Shown here one piece after another: positions 1 to 8,276 of a DNA stretch of 64,000 nucleotides. The first letter of the stretch is position 1; each line of letters begins with the position of its first letter. The stretch covers positions 7,494,389-7,558,388 of the forward strand of contig NZ_AP018288.1 of NCBI RefSeq assembly GCF_002368335.1, read 5' to 3'. The position numbers were made by a program, and so were the translations under genes. Source of the DNA: Nostoc sp. NIES-4103. GTDB taxonomy: Bacteria; Cyanobacteriota; Cyanobacteriia; Cyanobacteriales; Nostocaceae. The notes below the pieces were generated by a model, which saw only the letters and a program-made list of their open reading frames with translations, had not been told where the DNA came from and searched no databases.

Positions 1-559
1 AGGAAAATTTGCCCTCTTTGGTTCTATTTGTCTGCGCGTCTCCTTCTTCTTTGGTCTTTGTGCGGAATGTGGGTTTGAAAATATCAACCTTGCGGAATAG
101 GTGAGGGTTTGCAGGTACAGCCTTTGACCCTCACTGTTAAATTTTTTGCGAATTTAGACAATTCTGGGCAATACTGATTCAAGCTAGAGTTTATTAACAG
201 TTCCACGCTGCAAATGCGATGGAGTTTTTAGTCTCATGCCAGGTTTTGAGATTAATTTTGCTTGCGTGTTACACTGTCGTCTTGTATCTTGACAGATGCT
301 TTTCCTAGCTTTAATTCACGCTTATCTGATAATATCGACACGATATCATAATACCATTAATAAAAATTAAAGTTTTTTCTTGGCAATTTCACAGCAAATA
401 TAAAACTTATTACAAAATTATTTTGAGCTACTAGCTCTCACGCTTACCGTAATGTTTTCTCAGTTTGCCCATAACCAACAATAGCGCCTGAATATTACTG
501 TTTAACTATCACGATAAAAACAGCTAGCGTGCAAAATATTTACAGTATTGCCCAAAATT
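1..559. other. intergenic left edge, upstream of ribD
   Basis: No convincing coding frame is seen in this AT-rich stretch. The one structured element is a hairpin with 8-bp perfect arms (GTGAGGGT at 101-108, ACCCTCAC at 127-134), followed about 7 nt later by a run of six T (142-147). It could be the terminator of a plus-strand gene lying left of the window, but that gene is not visible. I looked for an FMN riboswitch in front of ribD and saw nothing resembling its conserved core. Confidence 0.4.
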
Positions 560-1768
560 ATGGATAATTTCCCAGTGGTTGCTCAATCAGATGCAGACCT
601 ACCCAATTATACTCACAAACATCAGCTCTTCGTGGAGTCGGCAGTTGACTCTGATTCCCAAGCGAAGGCTAGGGTAGGAAGTGACTTTGACGTTCGCATG
701 ATGCAGCGGTGTTTAGAACTTGCCCGCCGTGCTTTGGGACGTACTTCACCTAATCCGATGGTGGGGGCGGTAGTTGTCAAAGATGGAGAAATTGTGGGGG
801 AAGGGTTTCATCCCCGTGCAGGAGAACCTCATGCAGAAGTTTTTGCTTTGAGAGCAGCAGGCGATCGCGCTCGTGGTGCTACAGTCTATGTCAGTCTAGA
901 ACCCTGCAATCATTACGGACGCACTCCCCCTTGTTCAGAAGGTTTGATAGCCGCTGGTGTGGCTAAAGTGGTAGTGGGCATGGTTGACCCTAATCCCCTG
1001 GTAGCCGGAGGTGGCATTGCCCGTTTACAGGCCGCTGGGATAGAAGTTGTAGTAGGTGTGGAAACCGAGGCTTGCCAACAACTAAACGAAGGTTTTGTCC
1101 ATCGTATTCTCTACAAACGGCCTTTAGGCATTTTGAAATATGCCATGACGTTAGATGGCAAAATTGCTACTACATCTGGTCATAGTGCTTGGGTGACAAA
1201 CCAAGATGCCCGTGGTGAAGTTCATCAACTACGGGCAGCTTGTGATGCTGTAATTGTAGGTGGTAATACTGTCAGGCTGGATAATCCTCATTTAACCAGT
1301 CATCAAATGGAAGCGCATAATCCTTTGCGGGTAGTGATGAGCCGCCATCTCAACTTACCTGAAGATGCTCGTCTTTGGCAAACTGCACAAGCCCCTACTT
1401 TGGTGTTAACAGAGGTGGGAGCGAACCCTGATTTTCAAAAATTCTTGCTCAAACAGGGAGTAGAAGTAGTGGAATTGACATCACTCACTCCAGATCAGGC
1501 AATGACCCACCTATATGAGCGAGGTTTTTGTAGCGTGTTGTGGGAGTGTGGTGGGACTTTAGCTGCTAGCGCGATCGCTCAGGGAGTAGTGCAAAAAATC
1601 CTTGCCTTTATTGCTCCAAAAATCATTGGTGGTAATCATGCTCCCACACCTGTGGGTGACTTAGGTTTTACCAATATGACCGAAGCCATCGCCCTAGAAC
1701 GTGTCCGTTGGCGCGTAGTAGGTTCTGATTGCTTAGTTGAAGGTTATTTACCGCAAATTAAGCAATAG
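560..1768 (+). CDS. ribD: RibD, bifunctional riboflavin biosynthesis deaminase/reductase
   Basis: RibD carries out two consecutive steps of riboflavin synthesis in the cytosol: deamination of the pyrimidine produced from GTP, then NADPH-dependent reduction of its ribosyl side chain. The N-terminal deaminase domain shows the zinc site: HAE at about residues 91-93 and PCNHYGRTPPC (cysteines near 116 and 125). The C-terminal RibD_C reductase domain begins near residue 190 (LKYAMTLDGKIA). About 402 residues is a little longer than usual because roughly 47 residues precede the typical first helix (MMQRCLELARRA, possible start at 698). I chose ATG 560; a TTG four codons upstream (548) is the longest option. 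The gene stands alone, with no other rib genes nearby. Confidence 0.95.
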   Translation: MDNFPVVAQSDADLPNYTHKHQLFVESAVDSDSQAKARVGSDFDVRMMQRCLELARRALGRTSPNPMVGAVVVKDGEIVGEGFHPRAGEPHAEVFALRAAGDRARGATVYVSLEPCNHYGRTPPCSEGLIAAGVAKVVVGMVDPNPLVAGGGIARLQAAGIEVVVGVETEACQQLNEGFVHRILYKRPLGILKYAMTLDGKIATTSGHSAWVTNQDARGEVHQLRAACDAVIVGGNTVRLDNPHLTSHQMEAHNPLRVVMSRHLNLPEDARLWQTAQAPTLVLTEVGANPDFQKFLLKQGVEVVELTSLTPDQAMTHLYERGFCSVLWECGGTLAASAIAQGVVQKILAFIAPKIIGGNHAPTPVGDLGFTNMTEAIALERVRWRVVGSDCLVEGYLPQIKQ

Positions 1769-1780
1769 GTAATAGTTCAG

Positions 1781-1931
1781 GACTTACGCAGCTAGGTTAT
1801 TTGTTGAAGTCGGGAATAGGGTATGGCACGCAGAGAAGCTACCCCTGTGAGCGGGTTTTCTGACAGCCAAAAGGAGTGGCTTCCTCATGCTCAGCCCTAA
1901 CCTTTAATTTGTCGTTTGCCATGCGTAAGTC
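1781..1931. mobile_element. MITE-like element with GACTTACGCA ends
   Basis: Ten-bp perfect terminal inverted repeats (GACTTACGCA at 1781-1790, TGCGTAAGTC at 1922-1931) bound 151 bp of non-coding DNA just after ribD. The ends match the longer terminal repeats of the elements at 6321 and 43311, but the interior differs. It has no room for a transposase, so any movement would depend on one supplied in trans. Confidence 0.5.
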
Positions 1932-1978
1932 ATCTAGTTATTACTATTGGCTATTGTTCTGCTGAAATTTTGTTTCAA

Positions 1979-2194
1979 TTAACACTGGCGTTCATAAGCA
2001 AGGTCACGTATGAGGGTTAGCCGAGATTGAATGTAGTCACTAAGAAAATCGGTGTCAGTGGGATCTAACAACGCTTGGTTTGTAGTTTGTTTGACCAACC
2101 ATTGCACCAAGCTAGCGTCGTCCATCTGCAAGAGGGTCTTGGTTTGGGAATTTTCAACCACAGACCAAAGCTGACGCAGAATTTTAGGAGTCAT
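1979..2194 (-). CDS. small conserved cyanobacterial protein of unknown function
   Basis: This 71-residue protein begins MTPKILRQLWSVVENSQT and ends SRLTLIRDLAYERQC. I recognise it as a short protein type that recurs in filamentous cyanobacteria, but know of no assigned function. It is soluble-looking, mostly helical by composition, with no signal peptide, membrane segment or cysteine motif; its single cysteine is the last residue. It is convergent with ribD across the MITE-like element. The start is the first ATG. No function is proposed. Confidence 0.6.
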   Translation of the reverse strand: MTPKILRQLWSVVENSQTKTLLQMDDASLVQWLVKQTTNQALLDPTDTDFLSDYIQSRLTLIRDLAYERQC

Positions 2195-2435
2195 CAGACC
2201 TCAAATTAATCATTAGTTAGCTTAGCTGTTTTCAGATTACACAATTCCAGCAGCAGCTTACGATCTAAATGTACAAGCTGAGATAAGTATTATTAAAATC
2301 TTAATATCGTGATTTATAACTTTATGAAGATTAAGAATTGAGCGACTCATCAAAAAGTTAATAAAACTTACCTAATACAAATTCTGTAGTAGTTTTTGAT
2401 ACTGCTTTTAAAGATAATTTATATTTACATTATTA

Positions 2436-2655
2436 TTAATTATAAGCAAATTGAAGCATACTAGGTTCAGGGATGGACTCACCTTCTGCTTGCCAAACTT
2501 CCAAGTACATCTCAATAACTTCTTCGGCGCTTGAATAGCTGCTGCACGAGTTCTGTCGTGAGTGCAAAGCATAACAACGCGATCGGCAAATTCTGGAATG
2601 GTCAATAACAAAAGCTGATCTTCATCAGACCATTGAGCAAAGGTTAAAAAATATT
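2436..2655 (-). pseudogene. degraded HicB-family antitoxin
   Basis: Read on the minus strand, one frame gives WSDEDQLLLLTIPEFADRV followed by CTHDRTRAAAIQA. A second frame then continues AEEVIEMYLEVWQAEGESIP and stops at 2436 after SMLQFAYN. Together these match the HicB-like antitoxin pattern (W-S-x-E-D, IPEFAD, AEEVIEMYLEVWQAEGE.IPEP), broken by one frameshift near 2535. The 5' end lacks a start codon: the frame hits TAA soon after the WSDED segment. No HicA-like toxin (short dsRBD-type protein) is adjacent. I infer a decayed remnant of a toxin-antitoxin pair. The simple longest frame here (2408-2611) is therefore not a real gene. Confidence 0.65.
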
Positions 2656-2943
2656 AATTTTGTAGATATAGCTATAAAATTACGTAAAATTACCACTTAA
2701 AGCAGATATTTTCCTTCCAAAAATATGCAGCATCTAGCAGCTTATTTCCGAGGAATATGAGTTGAGTCTTGCTAATTTACAAACATCAGACAACCCTATA
2801 TCTGCTTTGAAATCAAAAAATTTGTACACATGAGAATTGCTGCTCTGGCAATCTTATCTGATTTGTAAAAAATGATTTTTGAACAAATCACACAGACAAG
2901 TCTCTGACTCGGCTAATGCCACAGACACTACATACACTTGCTA

Positions 2944-2973
2944 CCCTACGGAAAGCCGCGCAAAGCGCGTCTA
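2944..2973 (+). repeat. small dispersed repeat, relative of the 27-bp element
   Basis: Thirty bp starting CCCTACGGAAAGCCGC and ending GCGCGTCTA resemble the 27-bp element at 6376 and 42095 (GCCTGCGGCAAG...GCGTCTA), with a 3-bp longer middle. It contains a CGCGC-AAA-GCGCG palindrome. It lies in the 500-bp non-coding stretch upstream of the FG-GAP gene, where nothing else was recognised. Confidence 0.5.
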
Positions 2974-3153
2974 CAACGAGAGTCAATTCCTTTGGTTGAC
3001 ACTGTTTCTTTGGGTTGCTTGTTATGGGCAATAGAACTTCGTGGATGCCAAGGCACGAAGAGAAAAAAGAGATTTTTACGAATGATTTAGGATTGCTATA
3101 TATAAAACAGCAATTTACAGATACCACATCTATTTTTTAGAGGTTGACTACCT

Positions 3154-4206
3154 ATGAAAAACCAAATTTGGGATCAAGACAGTACCGCTATTTTGGGTGC
3201 AGCAGAAGCATCTGATGGCTTTGGTAACAGCTTGGCCGTGGGTGACTTTAACAGTGACGGTAAGGATGACTTGGCTATTGGTGTTTCTGGTGAAGACATT
3301 GGTACGATCGCCAATGCTGGTGCAGTGAATGTGATTTACGGCTCAAATACTGGTCTGACTAGCACTGGTAACCAAATTTGGGATCAAGACAGTACTAACA
3401 TTGAGGGTGCAGCAGAAGCATCTGATCTTTTTGGAACCAGTCTTGCAGTAGGTGACTTTAACGGAGATGGTAAGGATGACTTGGCGATCGGTGTTTCTGG
3501 TGAAGACATTGGTACGATCGCCAATGCTGGTGCAGTGAATGTGATTTACGGCTCAAATACTGGTCTGACTAGCACTGGTAACCAAATTTGGGATCAAGAC
3601 AGTACTAACATTGAGGGTGCAGCAGAAGCATCTGATCTTTTTGGAACCAGTCTTGCAGTAGGTGACTTTAACGGAGATGGTAAGGATGACTTGGCGATCG
3701 GTGTCTCTGGTGAAGACGTTGGTACGATCGCCAATGCTGGTGCGGTGAATGTGATTTACGGCTCAAATACTGGTCTGACTAGTACTGGTGACCAAATTTG
3801 GGATCAAGACAGTACTAACATTGAGGGTGCAGCAGAAGCATCTGATGGCTTTGGAACCAGTCTTGCAGTAGGTGACTTTAACGGAGATGGTAAGGATGAC
3901 TTGGCTATCGGTGTCTCTGGCGAGGACATTGGTACGATCACCAATGCTGGTGCAGTGAATGTAATCTACGGTTCCAGCACTGGTCTAACTAGTACTCGCA
4001 ACCAATTGTGGCATCAAGACAGTACTGGCGTTGAGGGTGTAGCAGAAGCATTTGATGGCTTTGGATCTAGTTTGAGAGTTGGTGACTTTAATAACGACGG
4101 CTTTGCTGACTTAGCTATAGGTGTCCCTGGTGAAGATATTGGTTCAATTAGCAATGCAGGTACGGTAAATATTCTCTATGGTTCAGCTACAGGACTGACA
4201 GCCTAA
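3154..4206 (+). CDS. FG-GAP/integrin-like propeller protein with five tandem 70-aa repeats
   Basis: After Met-Lys the whole 350-residue protein is five consecutive repeats of 70 residues (the last 68), starting at 3160, 3370, 3580, 3790 and 4000. Each runs NQIWDQDST ... AVGDFNGDGKDDLAIG ... AGAVNVIYGS.TGLTS. The D-x-N/D-x-D-G-x-x-D loop is the calcium site of integrin-alpha FG-GAP blades, so five calcium-binding blades are expected. Family members are usually exported surface or matrix proteins, but no signal peptide is present; the gene may be 5'-truncated or use another export route. Repeats 2 and 3 are nearly identical in DNA, implying recent duplication or gene conversion. A GA-rich stretch (AGAGG near 3140) can serve as ribosome binding site. 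Integrin propellers normally have seven blades. Confidence 0.85.
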   Translation: MKNQIWDQDSTAILGAAEASDGFGNSLAVGDFNSDGKDDLAIGVSGEDIGTIANAGAVNVIYGSNTGLTSTGNQIWDQDSTNIEGAAEASDLFGTSLAVGDFNGDGKDDLAIGVSGEDIGTIANAGAVNVIYGSNTGLTSTGNQIWDQDSTNIEGAAEASDLFGTSLAVGDFNGDGKDDLAIGVSGEDVGTIANAGAVNVIYGSNTGLTSTGDQIWDQDSTNIEGAAEASDGFGTSLAVGDFNGDGKDDLAIGVSGEDIGTITNAGAVNVIYGSSTGLTSTRNQLWHQDSTGVEGVAEAFDGFGSSLRVGDFNNDGFADLAIGVPGEDIGSISNAGTVNILYGSATGLTA

Positions 4207-4214
4207 GTGAACTA

Positions 4215-4245
4215 CCCACACGCTCCCTTGCGGGGAGCGTGTGGG
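4215..4245. terminator. hairpin between convergent FG-GAP and MFS genes
   Basis: A 13-bp perfect stem (CCCACACGCTCCC at 4215-4227, complement at 4233-4245) with a 5-nt loop lies 9 nt after the FG-GAP stop codon and 60 bp before the end of the convergent MFS gene. There is no strong T-tract on either side, so it may be a weak bidirectional terminator or a 3'-end stabiliser. Confidence 0.6.
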
Positions 4246-4305
4246 CTTCCAGTTTCACGGGGGATTGCTGCGTCTTGGATTTGCTTTCTTCAGCCAATAA
4301 ATTTT

Positions 4306-5574
4306 TTATTCATACTCTTGTAACGACCCTAACTTGGCAATTCCCGGCCAAATCATCGCCGTAGCAATCACTACAACAATTGTACCAACTCCACCACCAA
4401 CTACAGACAGCACCGGGCCAAACAAAGCAGCAGTCAAGCCAGACTCAAAGCCCCCCAACTCATTGGAGGCACTGATAAAGACGCTGTTAATAGCAGCAAC
4501 TCGTCCGCGTAAATCATCTGGCGTTCTGATTTGCACTAATGTATGGCGAATCACAACGCTAATAGTATCCAGTGCGCCACTGAGTGCCAGCATTAGCAGT
4601 GATAACCAAAACCAACGAGAAAGCCCAAAAATAATTGTGGCAATACCAAAGCCAACAACTGACCACATTAGGGCTGGGCCCGCTTTGCGTAAAGGTGGCA
4701 AATACGCCAAAGTAACTGCCATAATTAACGAGCCAATGGAGGGGGCTGCCTGTAAGTATCCTAACTCTACTGGGCCTACGTGCAAAATATCTTTGGCAAA
4801 AATGGGCAGTAGAGCGATCGCACCCCCTAGCAACACGGCAAACATATCTAAGCTGATGGCTGCTAAAATCAATTGATTTTGCCAGACGAATCTTGCACCA
4901 GCCCAAAGTGCTTTTAATGAAAGTGGTTCGCTGGGACGGATGATTTTTTCCTCTTTGATTACCGCCGTTAAACTAAAACACAGCAACGCCGCGATCGCTG
5001 CTAACACATACACTCCTGTAGCACTTCCCAATAAAGCTATGCCGAATCCCCCCAAGGCTGGGCCAATGACAGCAGCTAACTGAAAACTACTACTATTCCA
5101 AGTGGCTGCATTGGTAAAAGCATTTACAGGTATCAACTGCCACATCAAGGCATCGCTGGCAGGTTTCAAAAATGCCCTAGCTACACCTGTAAACGCTAAG
5201 CAAGCATAAATCAGAAAAACTGATCCTTGAGTATAAGAAAGCACCGCCAATGTTAGTGAGCATAGTGATAGCAAGATGACAGAGAGTAACATAATCAATT
5301 TGCGATCGCGGCGATCGGCTACATCTCCCGCAATCAAAGTTAGAGCAATCATTGGCAAGACTTGCGCTAGCCCTACACCACCTAAGGCCATAGCAGAACC
5401 TGTACGTTCGTAGAGTTCCCAACCGATAGCTACAGTCTGCATTTGTGAGCCGATAAACAGCAGCACACGTCCAATGATAAAGAGTCGATAATCACGAAAT
5501 CTCAGCGCTGCTAAGGGGTCGTGTTGTGTAGCCTCATTGTTTTTGCGAGTTGAATTCTGTTTGCTCGAAGACAT
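4306..5574 (-). CDS. MFS exporter (EntS/MFS_3-like)
   Basis: This 422-residue protein is a major facilitator of the EntS-like group, predicted to sit in the inner membrane and export small molecules (siderophores, drugs) by proton antiport. The N-terminal half shows the start pattern FRDYRLFIIGRVLLFIGSQM and the MFS motif-A loop between TM2 and TM3 (GDVADRRDRK). The C-terminal half carries the second loop (RTPDDLRGRV) before the last helices. About 20 polar residues precede the first helix. Its first 41 nt overlap the end of the upstream marR-like gene, so the two are almost certainly co-transcribed and translationally coupled. The substrate cannot be deduced. Confidence 0.85.
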   Translation of the reverse strand: MSSSKQNSTRKNNEATQHDPLAALRFRDYRLFIIGRVLLFIGSQMQTVAIGWELYERTGSAMALGGVGLAQVLPMIALTLIAGDVADRRDRKLIMLLSVILLSLCSLTLAVLSYTQGSVFLIYACLAFTGVARAFLKPASDALMWQLIPVNAFTNAATWNSSSFQLAAVIGPALGGFGIALLGSATGVYVLAAIAALLCFSLTAVIKEEKIIRPSEPLSLKALWAGARFVWQNQLILAAISLDMFAVLLGGAIALLPIFAKDILHVGPVELGYLQAAPSIGSLIMAVTLAYLPPLRKAGPALMWSVVGFGIATIIFGLSRWFWLSLLMLALSGALDTISVVIRHTLVQIRTPDDLRGRVAAINSVFISASNELGGFESGLTAALFGPVLSVVGGGVGTIVVVIATAMIWPGIAKLGSLQEYE

Positions 5575-6013
5575 TTTTTAATAGCACTAAACTTTCTTCA
5601 ATGTGGGAAAGTTCTTCATCTGTCATTCCCTTAAGCAACTCAGCGATTTGAGCGCGGGTATGGGCTTGTGATTGTTGCAGATGGTACTTTCCTTCATCAG
5701 TGAGATTGAGGACTATCCGCCGTCGTTCTTGAGGATGGTGGTAGCGTTCCACTAAGCTGCGTTGTACTAGCCGTTCTATGGTTGCGGATGCTGTAGCAGA
5801 TGTTACACCAAGATGATCTGCTAAGTCAGATAATGAAGCACCAGGATTACGATTGAGAAAGGCTAGCGATCGCAACTGAGGTATGGAAAGAAAAGCAGCA
5901 TTGTGGGCCCGCATCTGGGATCGGATAAACCGCATTACTAATGGAACTGTTTCCATTACTCTGGCAGCACATTCTTCGGAAGTTGTACCTTGAGCGGGTT
6001 TATCCAAGGTCAT
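5534..6013 (-). CDS. MarR-family transcriptional regulator
   Basis: This 159-residue winged-helix protein binds DNA as a dimer and typically represses an adjacent efflux gene until a phenolic or drug-like ligand releases it. The recognition region is visible as NPGASLSDLADHLGVTSATASATIERLVQRSLVER (about residues 55-90), followed by the wing HHPQERRRIVLNLTDEG. A good ribosome binding site (AGGAGAA) sits about 9 nt before ATG 6013. The 41-nt overlap with the following MFS gene supports autoregulated control of that exporter. An operator would be expected in 6014-6120; I did not identify a clear palindrome there. Confidence 0.9.
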   Translation of the reverse strand: MTLDKPAQGTTSEECAARVMETVPLVMRFIRSQMRAHNAAFLSIPQLRSLAFLNRNPGASLSDLADHLGVTSATASATIERLVQRSLVERYHHPQERRRIVLNLTDEGKYHLQQSQAHTRAQIAELLKGMTDEELSHIEESLVLLKNVFEQTEFNSQKQ

Positions 6014-6320
6014 GGGATGTTGTTCTCCTGATTACATTGACAGCTAGCTGTGGAGCAAGTTGTCCACAGATAGGGGTTCAGTCTATTAATGCTAGCAAGA
6101 GAATTGTACAATCCAGATCAGAGCTTTAGATGGTAGTACCACTACGCAAAAGGCAAAATCTGAAGGTCAAAAACTATGATTTTTCCTAATTTTTGGTCTT
6201 TTTTGGGTAAATAAGCGTACTTAGCCCACACAGTCTTAAATGTATTCCTGATTAACGTGAGTTCTATGAACCTGTACCCAACTCCTCAAAGGACGCAGAT
6301 ATTGGCTCTAAATATCCTTA

Positions 6321-6431
6321 TAGGACTTACGCAAGAACTCTTTGAAACTCTTATTCCTTCGTGTCCTTTGTGGTAGCCTGCGGCAAGCCGCTTACGCGTC
6401 TACGTTTTTTCATAATTTTGCGTAAGTCCTG
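6321..6431. mobile_element. MITE with AGGACTTACGCAA ends, carrying a nested 27-bp element
   Basis: Thirteen-bp perfect inverted ends (AGGACTTACGCAA at 6322-6334, complement at 6418-6430) enclose non-coding DNA. The element shares its ends and much of its interior with the one at 43311, but is longer because a 27-bp insert lies at 6376-6402. CTTA occurs immediately outside both ends (6317-6320 and 6432-6435), a possible short target duplication. It fills much of the gap between the marR-like gene and the ABC permease; the rest of that gap shows nothing recognisable. Confidence 0.7.
6376..6402 (+). repeat. 27-bp small mobile element inside the MITE
   Basis: The segment begins GCCTGCGGCAAGCCGC and ends ACGCGTCTA. 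It is absent from the homologous position of the sister MITE at 43311, where GCGGTT joins CGTTTTCTCAT directly; here GTGGTA is separated from CGTTTTTTCAT. It is 23/27 identical to the segment inserted in the ABC-F gene at 42095-42121, with the same length and the same edges. Confidence 0.75.
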
Positions 6432-6498
6432 CTTAGTTATTAACGAAAAAATCAAGCTTTGGAGAGGGGTGTTTCAAATCTGTCGAACTCACGTTTAA

Positions 6499-7353
6499 TT
6501 ACATTGCCACTCGTGGATAAAGTCGTCCACCAATGATGGCTAAGACTGTTAATGTAAATACAAGAATCATCAAGTCAAAACCAAAGCCGTAGACGCTGGA
6601 GCCATTCAATAGCATCGTGCCACGCAAAGCGTCAACCTGGTAAGTTAAGGGATTCAAGTGGGAAATGAACTTTAACCAACCGGGCATAATAGCAACGGGA
6701 TAGATAGCATTACTGGCAAAAAATAACGGCATGGTTAACATTTGCCCGATTCCTGTCATCCTTTCTCGTGTTTTCGCCAAACAACCAATAATTAGCGAAA
6801 AAACGCAAAAACAACCTGCGCCCAACATTACTACTAGTAACACTTGAAAAATAGCTATAAGATGAAAATTAAGTTTGACACCAAGAAACGTTGCTATTGT
6901 GTAAATGACCAATACTTGTGATAGACAACGCACTCCACACGCAAGAGCTTTGCCCAAGACCATAGCCACGCGCGGTGTAGGACTGGCTAGAAATTTATGC
7001 ACAATTCCTAAATCTCGCTCCCAAATGAGTGCCATCCCACCAGTGAAAATTGCTATATACAACACACTCTGAGCGAGAATACCAGCAGCCATGAAGTCTA
7101 AATAGGGTAAGCTTCCTGTAGGAATCTCCCGAAGACGGGCAAATACTTGCCCAAAAATGAGTAGCCACAATGATGGTTGTACAGAACGGACTACTAAATC
7201 AGTAGGGTCGTGGCGCAGTTTACGCACTTCCAATTCAGCAATTACGAAGGTTTTTGTAACTAGCTCTTTAATTGCAGAGATGATATTAACTCGGCTAGCA
7301 GTTGGTGCTTTAACCCAACCGCTGGATAGTACGTCTGGTTCTTGCTGTATCAC
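6499..7353 (-). CDS. ABC-2 type permease of a multidrug-type exporter
   Basis: This 284-residue inner-membrane protein is an ABC-2 (DrrB-like) permease with about six hydrophobic segments. The family signature region is recognisable near the C-terminal half (FFASNAIYPVAIMPGWLKFI, then HLNPLTYQVDALRGTML). About 35 polar residues precede an amphipathic stretch before the first helix (VVRSVQPSLWLLIFGQVF). The start used overlaps the end of the upstream ATPase gene by 44 nt, indicating translational coupling. The partner ATPase is the nucleotide-binding subunit. The exported substrate (drug, polyketide, lipid or glycan) cannot be told from sequence. Confidence 0.88.
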   Translation of the reverse strand: MIQQEPDVLSSGWVKAPTASRVNIISAIKELVTKTFVIAELEVRKLRHDPTDLVVRSVQPSLWLLIFGQVFARLREIPTGSLPYLDFMAAGILAQSVLYIAIFTGGMALIWERDLGIVHKFLASPTPRVAMVLGKALACGVRCLSQVLVIYTIATFLGVKLNFHLIAIFQVLLVVMLGAGCFCVFSLIIGCLAKTRERMTGIGQMLTMPLFFASNAIYPVAIMPGWLKFISHLNPLTYQVDALRGTMLLNGSSVYGFGFDLMILVFTLTVLAIIGGRLYPRVAM

Positions 7354-8164
7354 GATAGCTGACTCCTGATGTTAATTGGTCACCTGTATAGTGAATAAAC
7401 ACATCATCCAAAGTTGCGTTAGGTTTATCCAAGGAGGCTTTTAAGTCACTTGGTGCGCCTATGGTTGCGACTGCGCCCTGCTGCATAATCGCTACTCGAT
7501 TACACAAATTGTCGGCTTCTTCTAAAAAGTGGGTTGTTAAAAATATGGTTGTGCCGTAATCAACGCAAAGTTGTTTTACGAGCTGCCATACTTGAGTACG
7601 GGCGATGGGATCTAGTCCGACTGTCGGCTCATCAAGAAACAAAATTTGGGGTTGATGCAGTACTGATATGGCAATTTCCAATTTACGAATCATGCCACCA
7701 GAGTAGGTTCGCACCAAGCGATTTGCAGCATCTTGCAAACCCATGAATGCCAAAATATCACGGATATGCTGAAGCCGACGGGAAGAGGGAATTTCATACA
7801 GTTTGGCAAAGATTAACAGATTTTCGTAACCTGTAAGGCTACCATCAGCAGAGAGAGCCTGTGGCACGTAGCCAATGACTCGCCTGACGGCATTAGGTTG
7901 ATGGGTTACGTCATAGCCAGCTAAAATTGCCTTCCCAGTGCTAAGAGGTAGCAATGTCGTCAACATCTTAATAGCTGTACTCTTGCCTGCACCATTTGGG
8001 CCGAGTAAGCCAAACACTTCACCCTGTTCCACAGATATGTTTAGGTTATCAACGGCGGTAAATTTACCAAAGCGGCGTGTGAGTTTCTGGGTTTCTAGAA
8101 TAATCGGTTTCGGTTTGCTGGCAGGTGTTTCCGACCGATCTGTTTTTCCTGTCAGTGTTGTCAC
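7310..8164 (-). CDS. ABC transporter ATP-binding protein (DrrA-like)
   Basis: This is the ATPase of the exporter encoded with the next gene. The nucleotide-binding domain shows Walker A GPNGAGKST, the signature YSGGM, Walker B ILFLDEPTVGLD and the switch histidine in TTHFLEEAD. The YSGGM signature with LTTLLPLSTGKAILAGYDV is characteristic of the daunorubicin-resistance-type ATPases. The C-terminal tail (LDDVFIHYTGDQL) is the usual end of this subgroup. The 284 residues include about 25 extra N-terminal residues (TGKTDRSETPASKPKP). The gene is first in its two-gene unit; its promoter should lie in 8165-8250, next to a G-rich tandem repeat. Confidence 0.92.
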   Translation of the reverse strand: MTTLTGKTDRSETPASKPKPIILETQKLTRRFGKFTAVDNLNISVEQGEVFGLLGPNGAGKSTAIKMLTTLLPLSTGKAILAGYDVTHQPNAVRRVIGYVPQALSADGSLTGYENLLIFAKLYEIPSSRRLQHIRDILAFMGLQDAANRLVRTYSGGMIRKLEIAISVLHQPQILFLDEPTVGLDPIARTQVWQLVKQLCVDYGTTIFLTTHFLEEADNLCNRVAIMQQGAVATIGAPSDLKASLDKPNATLDDVFIHYTGDQLTSGVSYRDTARTRRTIQRLG

Positions 8165-8241
8165 AAGTTTGATGCACTTCCTTAATTAGAAAGACTAACT
8201 ATTAGTTTGACAATATATTATGAGTAAGTCAATAGTTTCTT

Positions 8242-8276
8242 GGGGAATGGGGAATGGGGAATGGGGGATTATATAA
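8242..8276. repeat. STRR, repeated GGGAATG heptamer
   Basis: A short heptamer-type tandem repeat (units GGGAATG / GGGGAAT) lies upstream of the ABC ATPase gene. It is of the short tandemly repeated repetitive class known from heterocystous cyanobacteria. The neighbouring 8321-8420 region has imperfect ACTTACGC-type ends and may be a decayed relative of the MITE family, but the match is weak. Confidence 0.6.

Noticed and set aside
200..559. FMN riboswitch in front of ribD
   Set aside because: None of the conserved riboswitch core segments were recognised, and the leader is AT-rich with only one hairpin much further upstream.
2888..3127. 79-codon minus-strand frame upstream of the FG-GAP gene
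   Set aside because: Cysteine-rich, repeat-derived composition (overlaps the small dispersed repeat at 2944), no ribosome binding site and no recognisable family.
4334..4876. 180-codon plus-strand frame antisense to the MFS gene
   Set aside because: Entirely inside a clear MFS coding region on the other strand; composition (Pro/Thr/Lys-rich) is that of a shadow frame. The same applies to the antisense frames over kdpB, sbcC, the TpsB gene and others.
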